Notes under the pieces: generated by a model
Databases searched by the model: none
What the model saw: the letters and a program-made list of their open reading frames with translations, nothing else
Told to the model about the DNA's origin: nothing
Position numbers and translations under genes: made by a program
Shown here: piece by piece, positions 9,343 to 19,141 of the stretch
Layout of the letters: each line of letters opens with the position of its first letter
Position numbering within the stretch: the stretch's first letter is position 1
Origin: Sulfidibacter corallicola
Lineage (GTDB): Bacteria; Acidobacteriota; Holophagae; Acanthopleuribacterales; Acanthopleuribacteraceae
DNA length: 64,000 nucleotides
Direction of reading: 5' to 3'
Assembly: GCF_017498545.1 (NCBI RefSeq)
Contig: NZ_CP071793.1
Span: 11,030,256 to 11,094,255 of the forward strand

Positions 9343-11781
9343 TCAATTGCCGATCGGGCTGCCTGGCGGGACCTTGACCGGCTCGGTGGGTGCCAGCGGT
9401 GCATCCTCGTCCAGGGCCGACTCGATGAGGGCCGCGATCCATTCGTTGTGTATCTCGTAGGCCTCTGCGCGGGCCTCGTTGGCCTCCTCAGAAGTTTCCT
9501 CCGAGGAGAGTTCCGACTCGTGAGATGTGAGCTGGGCCCGAATCCGCGCGCGTACTTCGTCTCGCAGGGACCCGTCCTGAAGGGTGGCCAACAGGGCCCG
9601 CACGATCTGGGCATGGGTCTGCCGGTGAACCGCACCTTCGTGGCCCTCGCGGTCCTGCGCACCCACGACCGCCAGTACCGCCTCACACACCGCGTCCACA
9701 CCCGGCTGCTCGGCATCGAGGGAGGCCTGGACCATCATGCGATTCAGGCGCGCGGGGTGCAACAGTGCATCGAGCGTGAGCTGCACCGAGGTTTCCGCCA
9801 GGGCCAGTGGATCGAAGAGCAGGCCCGTACGGCGCTGGAACAGTTCGCGGTGTGGGTAGAACCCATCCGGGCGCGGCGGAATCAGGTGGCGCAGGTGTTC
9901 CGGCAAGGTGAGGAACTCCGGCTCGAGCGTGGCCGTCAGCAACGCGATCGCACGCTTCTGACGCTCCGGGCTCACCGGCTTCATCGCCTCCACGGCGCCG
10001 GGATCTCCATCCATCGCGTATTCGAAGTAGGCACCACCGACACTTTTCACACAGGCTTGAACCTGATAGCGGTGGTGCAGGTAGACCGGCACCAGCAGTT
10101 CCTCGAGCTCCGAAATCGGTCGACCGGCCGGAAGGTTGCGCGCGCTGAAGTGCTTCAGCAGGTGCGCGCGCAGCTCGGTCAGGCGCGCCATTTCGTCCAG
10201 AGGATCGGCACCATTGTCCCAAAGGTTGGCGAGCGGGTGCATGTTCTTCAATTCGCGGGCATTCTGGTCGGTGATGTAGAGCAGGCCCTTCTCCTTGGAT
10301 TCGGCCAGCACCGCTTCGAGGCCCTTGGCCTCGTCTTTCCATTCGGCATACAGGTATTTGACGGCCTGCTTGTCCCAGGATCCGATGCCCACGCCGTAGA
10401 CCCGGGAAAAATCGAGGCGACCGTCGCGCAACTCGACCAGGGGCGCCGGGTAGTCCATCACCGAGGCGCGATCGAACCCGCTGGCGGCGAAATTGTGGGC
10501 GATGCCCAGCGTATGGCCGACCTCGTGGGCCGCCAGTTGACGGATGCGCGCAAGCGCCAGTTCGGTGGGGTCCCAGGCGCCGCGGGTGCCATCCTCCTGG
10601 CGGGGAAGCATGCCCTCGAAAAGCAAGCGATCCTGGCGGACGCGCAGCGAACCCAAGGTAACGAAACCCTTGATGATCTCGCCCGTTCGCGGATCGGGAA
10701 TCATGGAGCCGTAGCTCCAGCCGCGGGTGGAGCGGTGCACCCACTGGATCACGTTATAGCGCACGTCCATCGGATCCACATCGGCGGGCAACACCTCGAC
10801 CCGAAAACCGTCGATGATGCCGGCCGCCTCGAAGGCGTCTTTCCACCAGGAGGCCCCTTCGATCAAGGCCTCGCGGATGCGTGGCGGCGCCCCGGGATCC
10901 ACGTAGTAAACCAACGGCTTCACCAACTCCGAGCGCGGCGCGTCGGGATTTTTGCGCACCAGGCGATGGCGCAGAACCCAATTCTGGGCCAGCGCCTGAT
11001 CCAACGGCGCCGCATAATCTTCCAATTCGAAGGGAATCGCGCCGGATCGCGGATGAAAGGGCCGCGACCGATAGCCCTCTTCGGGCAACTCGACCATCGA
11101 AAAGTGTTGGCGCAGACTGATCAGGTTGGGATCGGGCGCCACCCGACGAACCTGATCGCCCTCGGCCTTACCGCGAAAGGTCAGGGAGACTTCGATTTCG
11201 GTGTTCTTGGGGAACGCTTTGGTGCGCGGCAAGTACACGTAGGACAGGTTGGGCTCGAGACGATAATTTCCCTGATTTTTCTGCTCGAGGCGACGCGCGA
11301 TGCCCACCCGATCGCTCACGAGGAAGCTGTTTAGGGAAAACCACATGCGTCCGTCGCGTTGCGCAGCGATGTCCCCGCCCCAAAGGGTGCTGGTGGCGAA
11401 ACTCTCCGCCACGGAGCGCCGTTCCAGGGAATTGTCGCTAAAAGCCCGGTACCGCATATTGCGTTGAATCAAGAAGATGCGCCCACCCACGCGCTTGAAG
11501 TGAACCAGGCGGGTCGTCTCCACCTGACCGCGGTCGAGTCCGACATCGTTGGAGCCCAGGCCGCTGGCCAGGCCGAAAACCATGATGAAGTCCCGCTCGA
11601 GGTCTTTTTCCTCCAAAGCGAGAAAAAGTTCACCGGAGTCGTTGTCCCAGTGAAGATCGAAAAAACCGGGGAGATGCCGCTTCGCGGACAGTGAAGCGAG
11701 AAAAGCGTCCTGGGCGGCGGACGCCTTGGGAGAAGCCTGAGTCGGCTGGAACAAGAGCAGCGAGAAGAGGATAGCGAGCAC
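9343..11781 (-). CDS. Secreted zinc-dependent metalloprotease (DUF5117/DUF4953-type)
   Basis: 812 residues from a GTG at 11781 that has GGAGG seven bases upstream and directly opens a signal peptide (VLAILFSLLLFQPTQAS); the frame extends 66 codons further without an export signal, so the GTG is preferred. Residues about 40-350 match the N-terminal DUF5117/5118 style (GFFDLHWDNDSGELFLALE, VHFKRVGGRIFLIQRN). The zinc site is HEVGHTLGIAH with His419, Glu420, His423 and His429, an extended HExxHxxGxxH metzincin-like motif; downstream SVMDYPAP supplies the expected Met-turn. The C-terminal 300 residues are helical and end in an acidic tail. Likely a periplasmic or extracellular protease. Confidence 0.88.
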   Translation of the reverse strand: MLAILFSLLLFQPTQASPKASAAQDAFLASLSAKRHLPGFFDLHWDNDSGELFLALEEKDLERDFIMVFGLASGLGSNDVGLDRGQVETTRLVHFKRVGGRIFLIQRNMRYRAFSDNSLERRSVAESFATSTLWGGDIAAQRDGRMWFSLNSFLVSDRVGIARRLEQKNQGNYRLEPNLSYVYLPRTKAFPKNTEIEVSLTFRGKAEGDQVRRVAPDPNLISLRQHFSMVELPEEGYRSRPFHPRSGAIPFELEDYAAPLDQALAQNWVLRHRLVRKNPDAPRSELVKPLVYYVDPGAPPRIREALIEGASWWKDAFEAAGIIDGFRVEVLPADVDPMDVRYNVIQWVHRSTRGWSYGSMIPDPRTGEIIKGFVTLGSLRVRQDRLLFEGMLPRQEDGTRGAWDPTELALARIRQLAAHEVGHTLGIAHNFAASGFDRASVMDYPAPLVELRDGRLDFSRVYGVGIGSWDKQAVKYLYAEWKDEAKGLEAVLAESKEKGLLYITDQNARELKNMHPLANLWDNGADPLDEMARLTELRAHLLKHFSARNLPAGRPISELEELLVPVYLHHRYQVQACVKSVGGAYFEYAMDGDPGAVEAMKPVSPERQKRAIALLTATLEPEFLTLPEHLRHLIPPRPDGFYPHRELFQRRTGLLFDPLALAETSVQLTLDALLHPARLNRMMVQASLDAEQPGVDAVCEAVLAVVGAQDREGHEGAVHRQTHAQIVRALLATLQDGSLRDEVRARIRAQLTSHESELSSEETSEEANEARAEAYEIHNEWIAALIESALDEDAPLAPTEPVKVPPGSPIGN

Positions 11782-12513
11782 GTACGAGCCTCCATTCAGG
11801 AAATGGGTGAATCCTAACCCGGGCGGACCGGAAATGAGCAGAAAATTGCGGACGAGGCAATCTTCTCGATGGGGGCGAGGCAAGCGCGGCCGGTAGACGC
11901 GGGGCGGGGGCGATCCTGGCGGGACGGTCGAGGAGCGCCAAGGGGGAGCGTACCGGCTGCCCAGCCACCTAACACTCAACTAATATATCAGCAATGATCC
12001 AAAATTGCCCGACTTACCGGTCAACCCGAGCCCAACCAGCATGCTCGTTCGGGGAGCCCCTCTCATTTCGATTCCGACCGGGCACTTATTTTCAAAACCC
12101 CGTGCCCACTCCCCTTCGGATCCATACCCACACCCGTTTCCAAGGTTCGCACCGCGCCATCGACAACCTCGCATTCGCGCAATGTTTGTGACGATTGTCG
12201 CTGTTCCTTCCCGCGTAAGCATGGGGGCTCAAGTCAAACTTGAACCAAGCCGAAAGAATCAACATACAACGTATTCAGGTTTTATGTGTTTTTATCGATC
12301 GCCGGCTCATCCATTTCCACGCACCGGCGCATGTCGATCGATCCACGAGGCCCACAGCCTCCACCCCTCGTCCCCAACTCTCATGTCCAAGATGGTGCAC
12401 GGCAATTCACGACAGGCTCGACCCTCCGGTCCGCGGATGACGCGCGACGGGCCCGACCCCTCCGAACCGGGCTGCATGGATCATGTGTACCAAAGATCCC
12501 TACTGAATGAGCC
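11782..12513. other. Intergenic region
   Basis: 732 bases between the divergent metalloprotease and HD-GYP genes. Small open frames here have no good ribosome site or recognisable product. The sequence around 12045-12075 (GGGGAGCCCCTCTC) loosely recalls the CCCCTCTC core of the 27.5-kb repeat family but is too short to call. Promoters not identified. Confidence 0.5.
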
Positions 12514-13731
12514 ATGAAGAAAAAAATCGCGATCGATCAGCTCCGCCCCGGCATGTACGTCCACTCTCTCAACCGCAGTTGGATTCGCTTGCCGTTCTTC
12601 TCCAACCCCATTCGCAATGTGGAAACGGTCACCAAACTCCGCGCCTATGAAGTGACCGAAGTGGTGATCGACACGTCCCGTGGGCTGGACGTGCCGCCGG
12701 AGACGCCGATGGGCATGGGGGAAACCGCCGAAGACGTCCTGCAGCAGGTGCACGAGTCGGCCAAGGTCCACGCCGAGGCGGGAGCCGAAACGAGCGCCCT
12801 GTTCCGCGACGTTCAGGATCACCTCGACTTCGACGACGCCCGCACGGATCGCCAGGTCCAGAACCTCACCGACCAGGTGTTCAGGGATCCCCATTCGATG
12901 CTGTGCCTGAGCGTGCTGCGCAACGCGGATACCTACACCTACGAGCACAGCGTCAATGTCTGCATTCTGGCCCTCTTTCTGGGGAGATCGCTGAACCTGT
13001 CCCAAGAGGAGCTGTTCCTGCTGGGCAAGGGCGCGCTGCTTCACGACATCGGCAAGTGCATGATTCCCCAGGAGTTGCTGCAAAAGACCGGAACCCTGAC
13101 GGACGAAGAGACGCGCATCATGCAAAACCACGTGGAATTGGGAGTGGACTATCTGCGCCGCGCCGGCTCGTTACCGGAGCCCGGCCTGTCCTTCATCAGC
13201 CACCATCACGAACGATTGGACGGCAGCGGCTATCCCCGCGGCCTGAAAAGCGACGCCATTTCGAGGTTCGGCAAACTGGCCGCGGTGCTGGACATCTACG
13301 ACGCCATGCTCCACCGCAATCACTACAAGGAACCGATCGACCCCCACACGGTCCTGCTGACCATGCGCGCCATGGTGGACACGCAGCTCGACCCCGATGC
13401 CTACCGAGCCCTGTGCCAGTGCCTGGGACCCTATCCGCCCGGAACCCTGCTGATGCTCAACAGCGGAGAGATGGCGATCGCCTTCGAACCCAACGGAGAT
13501 TCGCCCGAACGACCACGCAGCCTGCTGATCACCACGCCCGACGGCACCATTCGCGGCCAGCCGATCCCCTGCGACCTGACGCAATCCGGAACCGACAAAC
13601 ACGGCTATGCCCGCTCGATCGTCACCGCGATCAACAATTCGGACATCCTCTTCAATCCGCTGGACATCATCGCCAAGGAATACTCGATGCTACCCCACGG
13701 GGTGCCGCTGACATCTCAAAGTCCTCGATGA
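12514..13731 (+). CDS. HD-GYP domain cyclic-di-GMP phosphodiesterase with N-terminal DUF3391
   Basis: 405 residues. Residues 1-130 form the DUF3391 domain (MKKKIAIDQLRPGMYV, a typical opening). The HD-GYP domain spans about 145-330 with the metal ligands in HSVNVC, the HDIGK core, HVELG, HHHERLDGSGYP (GYP motif complete) and DIYDAM. The family hydrolyses c-di-GMP to pGpG/GMP. The C-terminal 75 residues are unassigned. Its stop overlaps the ATG of the following kinase (ATGA), so the two are probably translated together and act in one signalling route. Confidence 0.92.
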   Translation: MKKKIAIDQLRPGMYVHSLNRSWIRLPFFSNPIRNVETVTKLRAYEVTEVVIDTSRGLDVPPETPMGMGETAEDVLQQVHESAKVHAEAGAETSALFRDVQDHLDFDDARTDRQVQNLTDQVFRDPHSMLCLSVLRNADTYTYEHSVNVCILALFLGRSLNLSQEELFLLGKGALLHDIGKCMIPQELLQKTGTLTDEETRIMQNHVELGVDYLRRAGSLPEPGLSFISHHHERLDGSGYPRGLKSDAISRFGKLAAVLDIYDAMLHRNHYKEPIDPHTVLLTMRAMVDTQLDPDAYRALCQCLGPYPPGTLLMLNSGEMAIAFEPNGDSPERPRSLLITTPDGTIRGQPIPCDLTQSGTDKHGYARSIVTAINNSDILFNPLDIIAKEYSMLPHGVPLTSQSPR

Positions 13732-16700
13732 GGCGACGGAACGGGAGGCCCACCTTGCCGTTCGCTTTCAATCCATCCGCGCTCAAAGAAAAGATCACCG
13801 ATGGCTCCTTTCGGGCGAACCTTCTCTGGGCGGTCCTGTTCGCGGTCTCGATCCTATATCTGGGGAGGACCGGGATGGATCTTCGCCGAGAATTCTCGGC
13901 AAGGGAAAACCACCATCGATTCCGCCAGGATTTGGCCGAAGCCGGCCGCCAACTCCTGACCGGCCTGCACACCTACCGCGCCCAGGGCGAGCGCGATCCG
14001 GTGGACGTGAATCGACCCTTCGCCCATTGGTTGGCGGTCTTGAGAAGGGCCAAGCACCCCGAACTGCGGACGATGGCGGAGGAACGCGCCGCGGGGGGGC
14101 CACCCTGGCAGACGCTCAGTCCCTCCGCCGCGCCCAAGCTGGATCCCGACCTGCGCGATATGCTCATTCTTCAGGTCGCCGACGCGATGCGAATCGCCAC
14201 GCGTGATCTCCCGGCCGAAGTGCCCGGCTCCGACGCGGCCCTCGAGATGCGATTGCGACGGTTGATCCGAGCGACCTTCCTGATGGGGTTCGTCTGCCTC
14301 GGTTGGTTCCTGTCGGCCTGGTTCCATCCCTTCCTGAAACTGCGGCGCCTGGTCCACCGGCTTTCGGCCGGAGGCGGCTACGGCTCCGCCGGTTCCTGGG
14401 ACTTTTCGTCGCTGACCCGACAATTGGATCGCCTGGTTCACGATCGCTCACAGGGCTCGGAACGCACGCGCGAGGAGGACATCGCCCGCAGCATCAACGA
14501 CGGCCTGGCGATCATTTCTCCGGAAGGCCGCATTCGCACCGTGAACAACGCCTTCTGCCGCATGCTGGGCTACGAGGAGCAAGAGCTCCTGGGCCGCGCA
14601 TTCGATTCGATCTACGTGCAGCACCAAACGATCAAGGTCCAGGGCTTTTTCAAACGCCGCGACGACTCCCAGGTGGAGGAACTGTTCCAGACCAAGGCCG
14701 GCGACATCATTCCGGTCCGTTTCACGACCCAATTCCTCTTCGACGGCGACCACCGGGTTCAGGGCGTGCTTTGCCTGACCCGCGACATTTCCCGCGAAAA
14801 GGAATACGAAGAGGAATTGCAACGCCATACCGAGTGGTTGCGCGGCGTCCTTTGCAGTATCGACGAAGCGGTCATCACCACGGCCGTCAACGGGGGAATC
14901 TCGTTCATCAACCCTCACGCCGAACGCCTCACGGGGTTCAAGTTGAGCGAGGCACTGGACAAGCCAGTGGACACGGTGTTCCGGCTCAAAGGCGAAAAAC
15001 AAGGCGATCCGGTGGCCTTTCTGGAGAACCTGGTGGCCTTCAAACCCTTGGAATGCGTGCTGATCGATCGCAAGGGCCGCGAACGGATCATCGACGAATC
15101 GGTGGCCCACATCCGCGCCGCGGAAGGTACCTCGTACGGCATGATCATCATTTTCCGCGACGTCACCGAGCATCGCATCGCCGCGCAGGAGCTGCTCGCC
15201 GCCAAGGAGGCGGCCGAGGACGCTTCGGCCGCCAAGAGCATTTTTCTCGCGCGCATGAGCGACGAGATCCGCACGCCCATCCAAACGATCATCGAAATGA
15301 ACCAAATGCTGCTGGGCGCCCATCTCAACCGGGAACAGCACAAGCTCGCGGAAATCGTGCGGCGCTCGGCGGAGTCGCTGCAGGCGGTCATCAACGACGT
15401 GTTGGATTTCTCGACCATGGAGGCGGGACGACTGGAGCTGAACCCGGGTCCGCTGGAAATCCGCACCCTGGTCGAGGAAATCGGGGACATGATGGCGCCC
15501 ACGGCCCGCGCGAAAAACCTGACCTTCCTGCACGTGATCGAGCCCAAGGCGCCGTCCCAGGTGATGGGCGATTTGCAGCGCATTCGCCAGGTCCTGGTGA
15601 ATCTGGTGGAAAACGCCCTGAAATTCACCGAACGGGGCCAGGTGGTCGTGTATCTGGATCGGCTGACCCGCAACGATCCGGAGGTCCAGGTTCTGGCACG
15701 GGAAGCCGAAATGCGCCGCGAATCCGAGCCGTCACCCATCGGCCCCCGCGGCGCGGGTACCGCCTATTTGCGTTTCCGCGTTCGCGATACCGGCGCGGGC
15801 ATCAAGACCGACGACCTGGATCGCTATTTCCAGGCCTTCACGGATACGCTCACCCCGACGCCCCGCGGAGGAACCGGGCTCGGCCTGGCGATCTGCAAGC
15901 GGTTGACAGAAGCGATGGGCGGCAGGTTGGAGGTCGAAAGCGAACTGGGCGAAGGCGCCACCTTTTCGGTGTTGCTGCCCCTCCCGGTGGTCTCGGAAAT
16001 CTATCCGCCCGAACCCCTACCCTGGCCGAAAACCACGGGTTCGCGCCTGCTGATTCTGACCAACCGCGACATTTCCCGCGAGTTCTTCGGGAAATACCTG
16101 ACCTACTGGGATTGCCACTGGGAAGCCATCGACGACGCTGACAAGGTCGTTTCCTGCCTCGAGGAGGCCTCGGTCAAGGGCGCACCCTATGCCGCGGCCG
16201 TGCTCGACATGGACGGCCAGCCCGTTTCGTCCCTGGAATTGTTGCGCTCCATTCGCACCTCTCCGGATGCGGCGGCCACGCCCCTGCTGATGACCACCAC
16301 CCGGCCGATTCGGCCGCACACCGCCAAGGCGCTCGTCTCCGGGGTCGTCGCCTACCTCAACAAACCGCTCAAGGCCGACCACCTGCGCGCGGGCCTGGAA
16401 CTGGCCGCGCTGCAATGGCGCGACGTCGATCGCCTCGCGACGCGCCACCCCCTGCCGGCCAAGCCCCGCATCCTGGTGGCCGATCCCAGCCCCACCAACC
16501 AAAAACTGATCGGCGCCCTCATCGCCGCCGCCGATGTGGCGTGCCATACGGTGAGCGACGGCTACGACGCGCTGGCCGAAATCGAACACGGTTCCTTCGA
16601 TTTGGTGCTCATCGACTGCCACATGCCGGTGGTGAACGGCCTCGAAACCACGCGCAAGATCCGCGAGCGCGAAGGCCCGCTGCAGCACACGCCCATCGTG

Positions 16701-19091
16701 GGCACCACCTTCTCCGGACGTCCCCGCATCCGCGACGAATGTTACGCGGCCGGCATGGATGCCGTGCTGGAGAAACCGATCTCGGCACACCAACTACACA
16801 ATCTGTTCGAGCAATTCCTGCCCCAAGGCGAGGCCCTGCGCAAGCTGGCCGAATACGAGCGAAAACCCTACGGTGGACCGGAGGAGCTGCTGCACATCGG
16901 CTCGGTCTGCGGCAAGAACCGGGCACTCGAGCAGGAGCTGGTGGAAATCGCCATGGTCGAGGTCCAGGATCACCTGACTTCGCTGGAACAAGCCCTGGAG
17001 AGCGGCACCGGGACCCAACTGCGCACGGAGGCGGACCACCTGGAGGACATCGTCGCCAATCTCAACGCCCAGAAGTTCCGCGACGCGGTCCATCTCCTGG
17101 CTCGTGCGATCCGAGAAAACGACAGGGAACACTGGCCTTACCGGATGGATCAAGTGAAGAAGGAATTCGTGCTGCTGCGCACCTACCTGTTCGACTACCT
17201 GAGCCGCCGCACCACCGAACCGGCCGATGACAGTTTCCCCGGCGACACCGTGTTCCGCGTGCTGATCGTGGACGACGAGAAGATGAACCGGGTCATGGTC
17301 CAGCACTACCTGAGCGGCCCCGAGTTCGCGGTCGACCAGGCGGCCGACGGCCAGGAGGCGCTGGACCTCATCCTGGCCGCGCTGAACGCCTCCGAACAGG
17401 CGCCCTATGACCTGATCCTGCTCGACGTGCTCATGCCCAACATGTCGGGTTTCGAAGTCTGCAACCACATTCGCCGCCACTACCCGCCCCACGAATTGCC
17501 GGTCCTGATGTTGACCGCCAAAGGCCAGCTCGCCGACATCATCAAGGGTTTCGAGGCCGGCGCCAACGACTACCTGGTCAAGCCGGTCAAAAAAGAGCTG
17601 CTGCTCTCACGGATCCGCCTGCAACTGAACTTGCTGAAAGCCAACCGCCGCCTCGAGGAATACAACCAATCGCTCGAGGATCAAGTGGCCGATCGCACCG
17701 CCAAACTGCGCCTGCGCAATGCGGAGCTGGAGACGCTGGACCGCATCGTGATCGCAATCAATCGCGAATTCCACCTGAGCAACCTGCTGCCGGCCCTGCT
17801 ACACCAGGGCATGGAATTGTTCCCCAGTGCCGATCAGGCCCTGTTCCTGATTTGGGACGCGGCCGAGGAACAGTTCCGGGTCGCGGCCACCGCGGCCATT
17901 CCCTTCGAACGGGTGGCGGAGATTCGCCTTACGCGCGAAAGCCTGGGCCAGTCGTTTTTCGAGGGTTGCGAACAGGTGGAGAAGGGCATTTTCATCAACA
18001 GCCACGTGGAGCGCTTCGCCACCTTCGGCAACGCCCGCAAGCAGCCGCGTTCGGTGCTGGCCATGGCACTGGAGTTGGAAGGTCACCTGGAGGGCCTGCT
18101 GGTGCTGGACAACCTTCATGAAAAGCAGGCCTTCAGTCAATCGGACGTGCAGAAGCTGGCGCGCTTCCAACACCACGCCGTCACGGCCCTCGCCAAGACC
18201 CACTACCACCTGGAACTCGAAAAGAAGACGCGCGAAATCCTGGCCAATCAAAAGCAACTGATGACGCAGGAGAAGATGGCGTCGCTGGGCACCATGACGG
18301 CGGGCGTCGCCCACGAATTGCGCAATCCGCTGAATTTCATCAACAACCTGGCGGAGGTTTTGGAGGAGGACACCAAGGCGTTGTCAGAGAGTTTCCGGGC
18401 GTTGACCGGCGAACAGACCCATTCGGAGGTGACCGAGACGATCGAGAACTTGAACCGCAATGCCGCGATCATCGCCCGCAACGGCCGCCGCGCCGAGCGC
18501 ATCATCGACAGCATGATGCTGCTGTCGCGCAGTGGCTCGGGAAAGCGGCGCGAAGTCAACATCAACGCCTTGCTCGAAGAGTACAGCTTTCTGGCCAGCC
18601 AGGGCATTCGCGGTCGAGACCTCGAATTCAATCCCAGCATCGTGACCCGCTTCGACCCGGATGTCACGCGCATCAACGCCACGCCGGAAAGCCTCAGCCG
18701 GGCCTTTCTCAACCTGATGAACAACGCCTTGTATGCCCTGCGCCAGAAGCGTCGTCGCCTCGGCGAGCGGTTCACACCCGAATTGCGCCTGGTGACCCGG
18801 CCGTCCGAGGAGGGCGTGGAGGTGTGGATCGAAGACAACGGCGACGGCATTCCCGAATCGGTGGTCAACCGCATTTTCACCCCGTTCTTCACCACCAAAC
18901 CGCCGGGCGAGGGGGCCGGTCTGGGTTTGGCCCTGTGCTACGACATCATCGTCAGCGAGCACGGCGGCGACATTCGCATCGATACCGAGCCGGGCAGCTA
19001 CACGCGGTTTCGGGTGAAACTGCCACGCGATCCGCAAGCCGCGGTGGTAGATCGACCGGAGGAGAAACCAACCTCGTCCATGTCGAATTGA
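13728..19091 (+). CDS. Multi-domain hybrid histidine kinase with two kinase cores, three REC domains and GAF
   Basis: 1787 residues from the ATG overlapping the upstream stop; a TTG at 13755 with GGGAGG upstream is an alternative. Order (approximate): TM helix 27-45, periplasmic loop, TM helix 180-205, PAS 252-370, PAS 370-490, HisKA-like 500-570, HATPase 610-760 (NLVENALKFT, DTGAGI, GTGLGLAI intact), degenerate REC 765-895, REC 915-1030 (Asp963), Hpt-like 1060-1160, REC 1180-1300 (Asp1233), coiled coil, GAF 1340-1500, canonical HisKA 1520-1590 (AHELRNP, His1529) and HATPase 1640-1780. The first H-box reads ARMSDEIRTP, with Asp512 where His is expected, and the Hpt helix reads EADHLEDIVANLNA, with Asp1103 at the usual phospho-His and His1104 next to it. 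Phosphorylation therefore probably starts at the C-terminal core. Coupled to the HD-GYP gene. Confidence 0.9.
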   Translation: MRRRNGRPTLPFAFNPSALKEKITDGSFRANLLWAVLFAVSILYLGRTGMDLRREFSARENHHRFRQDLAEAGRQLLTGLHTYRAQGERDPVDVNRPFAHWLAVLRRAKHPELRTMAEERAAGGPPWQTLSPSAAPKLDPDLRDMLILQVADAMRIATRDLPAEVPGSDAALEMRLRRLIRATFLMGFVCLGWFLSAWFHPFLKLRRLVHRLSAGGGYGSAGSWDFSSLTRQLDRLVHDRSQGSERTREEDIARSINDGLAIISPEGRIRTVNNAFCRMLGYEEQELLGRAFDSIYVQHQTIKVQGFFKRRDDSQVEELFQTKAGDIIPVRFTTQFLFDGDHRVQGVLCLTRDISREKEYEEELQRHTEWLRGVLCSIDEAVITTAVNGGISFINPHAERLTGFKLSEALDKPVDTVFRLKGEKQGDPVAFLENLVAFKPLECVLIDRKGRERIIDESVAHIRAAEGTSYGMIIIFRDVTEHRIAAQELLAAKEAAEDASAAKSIFLARMSDEIRTPIQTIIEMNQMLLGAHLNREQHKLAEIVRRSAESLQAVINDVLDFSTMEAGRLELNPGPLEIRTLVEEIGDMMAPTARAKNLTFLHVIEPKAPSQVMGDLQRIRQVLVNLVENALKFTERGQVVVYLDRLTRNDPEVQVLAREAEMRRESEPSPIGPRGAGTAYLRFRVRDTGAGIKTDDLDRYFQAFTDTLTPTPRGGTGLGLAICKRLTEAMGGRLEVESELGEGATFSVLLPLPVVSEIYPPEPLPWPKTTGSRLLILTNRDISREFFGKYLTYWDCHWEAIDDADKVVSCLEEASVKGAPYAAAVLDMDGQPVSSLELLRSIRTSPDAAATPLLMTTTRPIRPHTAKALVSGVVAYLNKPLKADHLRAGLELAALQWRDVDRLATRHPLPAKPRILVADPSPTNQKLIGALIAAADVACHTVSDGYDALAEIEHGSFDLVLIDCHMPVVNGLETTRKIREREGPLQHTPIVGTTFSGRPRIRDECYAAGMDAVLEKPISAHQLHNLFEQFLPQGEALRKLAEYERKPYGGPEELLHIGSVCGKNRALEQELVEIAMVEVQDHLTSLEQALESGTGTQLRTEADHLEDIVANLNAQKFRDAVHLLARAIRENDREHWPYRMDQVKKEFVLLRTYLFDYLSRRTTEPADDSFPGDTVFRVLIVDDEKMNRVMVQHYLSGPEFAVDQAADGQEALDLILAALNASEQAPYDLILLDVLMPNMSGFEVCNHIRRHYPPHELPVLMLTAKGQLADIIKGFEAGANDYLVKPVKKELLLSRIRLQLNLLKANRRLEEYNQSLEDQVADRTAKLRLRNAELETLDRIVIAINREFHLSNLLPALLHQGMELFPSADQALFLIWDAAEEQFRVAATAAIPFERVAEIRLTRESLGQSFFEGCEQVEKGIFINSHVERFATFGNARKQPRSVLAMALELEGHLEGLLVLDNLHEKQAFSQSDVQKLARFQHHAVTALAKTHYHLELEKKTREILANQKQLMTQEKMASLGTMTAGVAHELRNPLNFINNLAEVLEEDTKALSESFRALTGEQTHSEVTETIENLNRNAAIIARNGRRAERIIDSMMLLSRSGSGKRREVNINALLEEYSFLASQGIRGRDLEFNPSIVTRFDPDVTRINATPESLSRAFLNLMNNALYALRQKRRRLGERFTPELRLVTRPSEEGVEVWIEDNGDGIPESVVNRIFTPFFTTKPPGEGAGLGLALCYDIIVSEHGGDIRIDTEPGSYTRFRVKLPRDPQAAVVDRPEEKPTSSMSN

Positions 19092-19120
19092 ACCCTTCGC
19101 AATTCCGCTCCCCCCCTCAC

Positions 19121-19135
19121 GACTCGCAGCGAGTC
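19121..19135. terminator. Short hairpin between convergent genes
   Basis: GACTCG, a 3-nt loop, CGAGTC in the 50-bp gap between the kinase gene and the end of the heme d1 operon. The stem is short and no T-run follows, so it is only a weak candidate for a bidirectional terminator. Confidence 0.35.
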
Positions 19136-19141
19136 CCCCGA

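Noticed and set aside
9448..11334. A 628-codon plus-strand frame
   Set aside because: Antisense to the metalloprotease gene; no product.
12903..13727. N-terminal extension of the hybrid kinase frame
   Set aside because: The first 275 codons are an out-of-frame reading of the HD-GYP gene; the protein starts at 13728.
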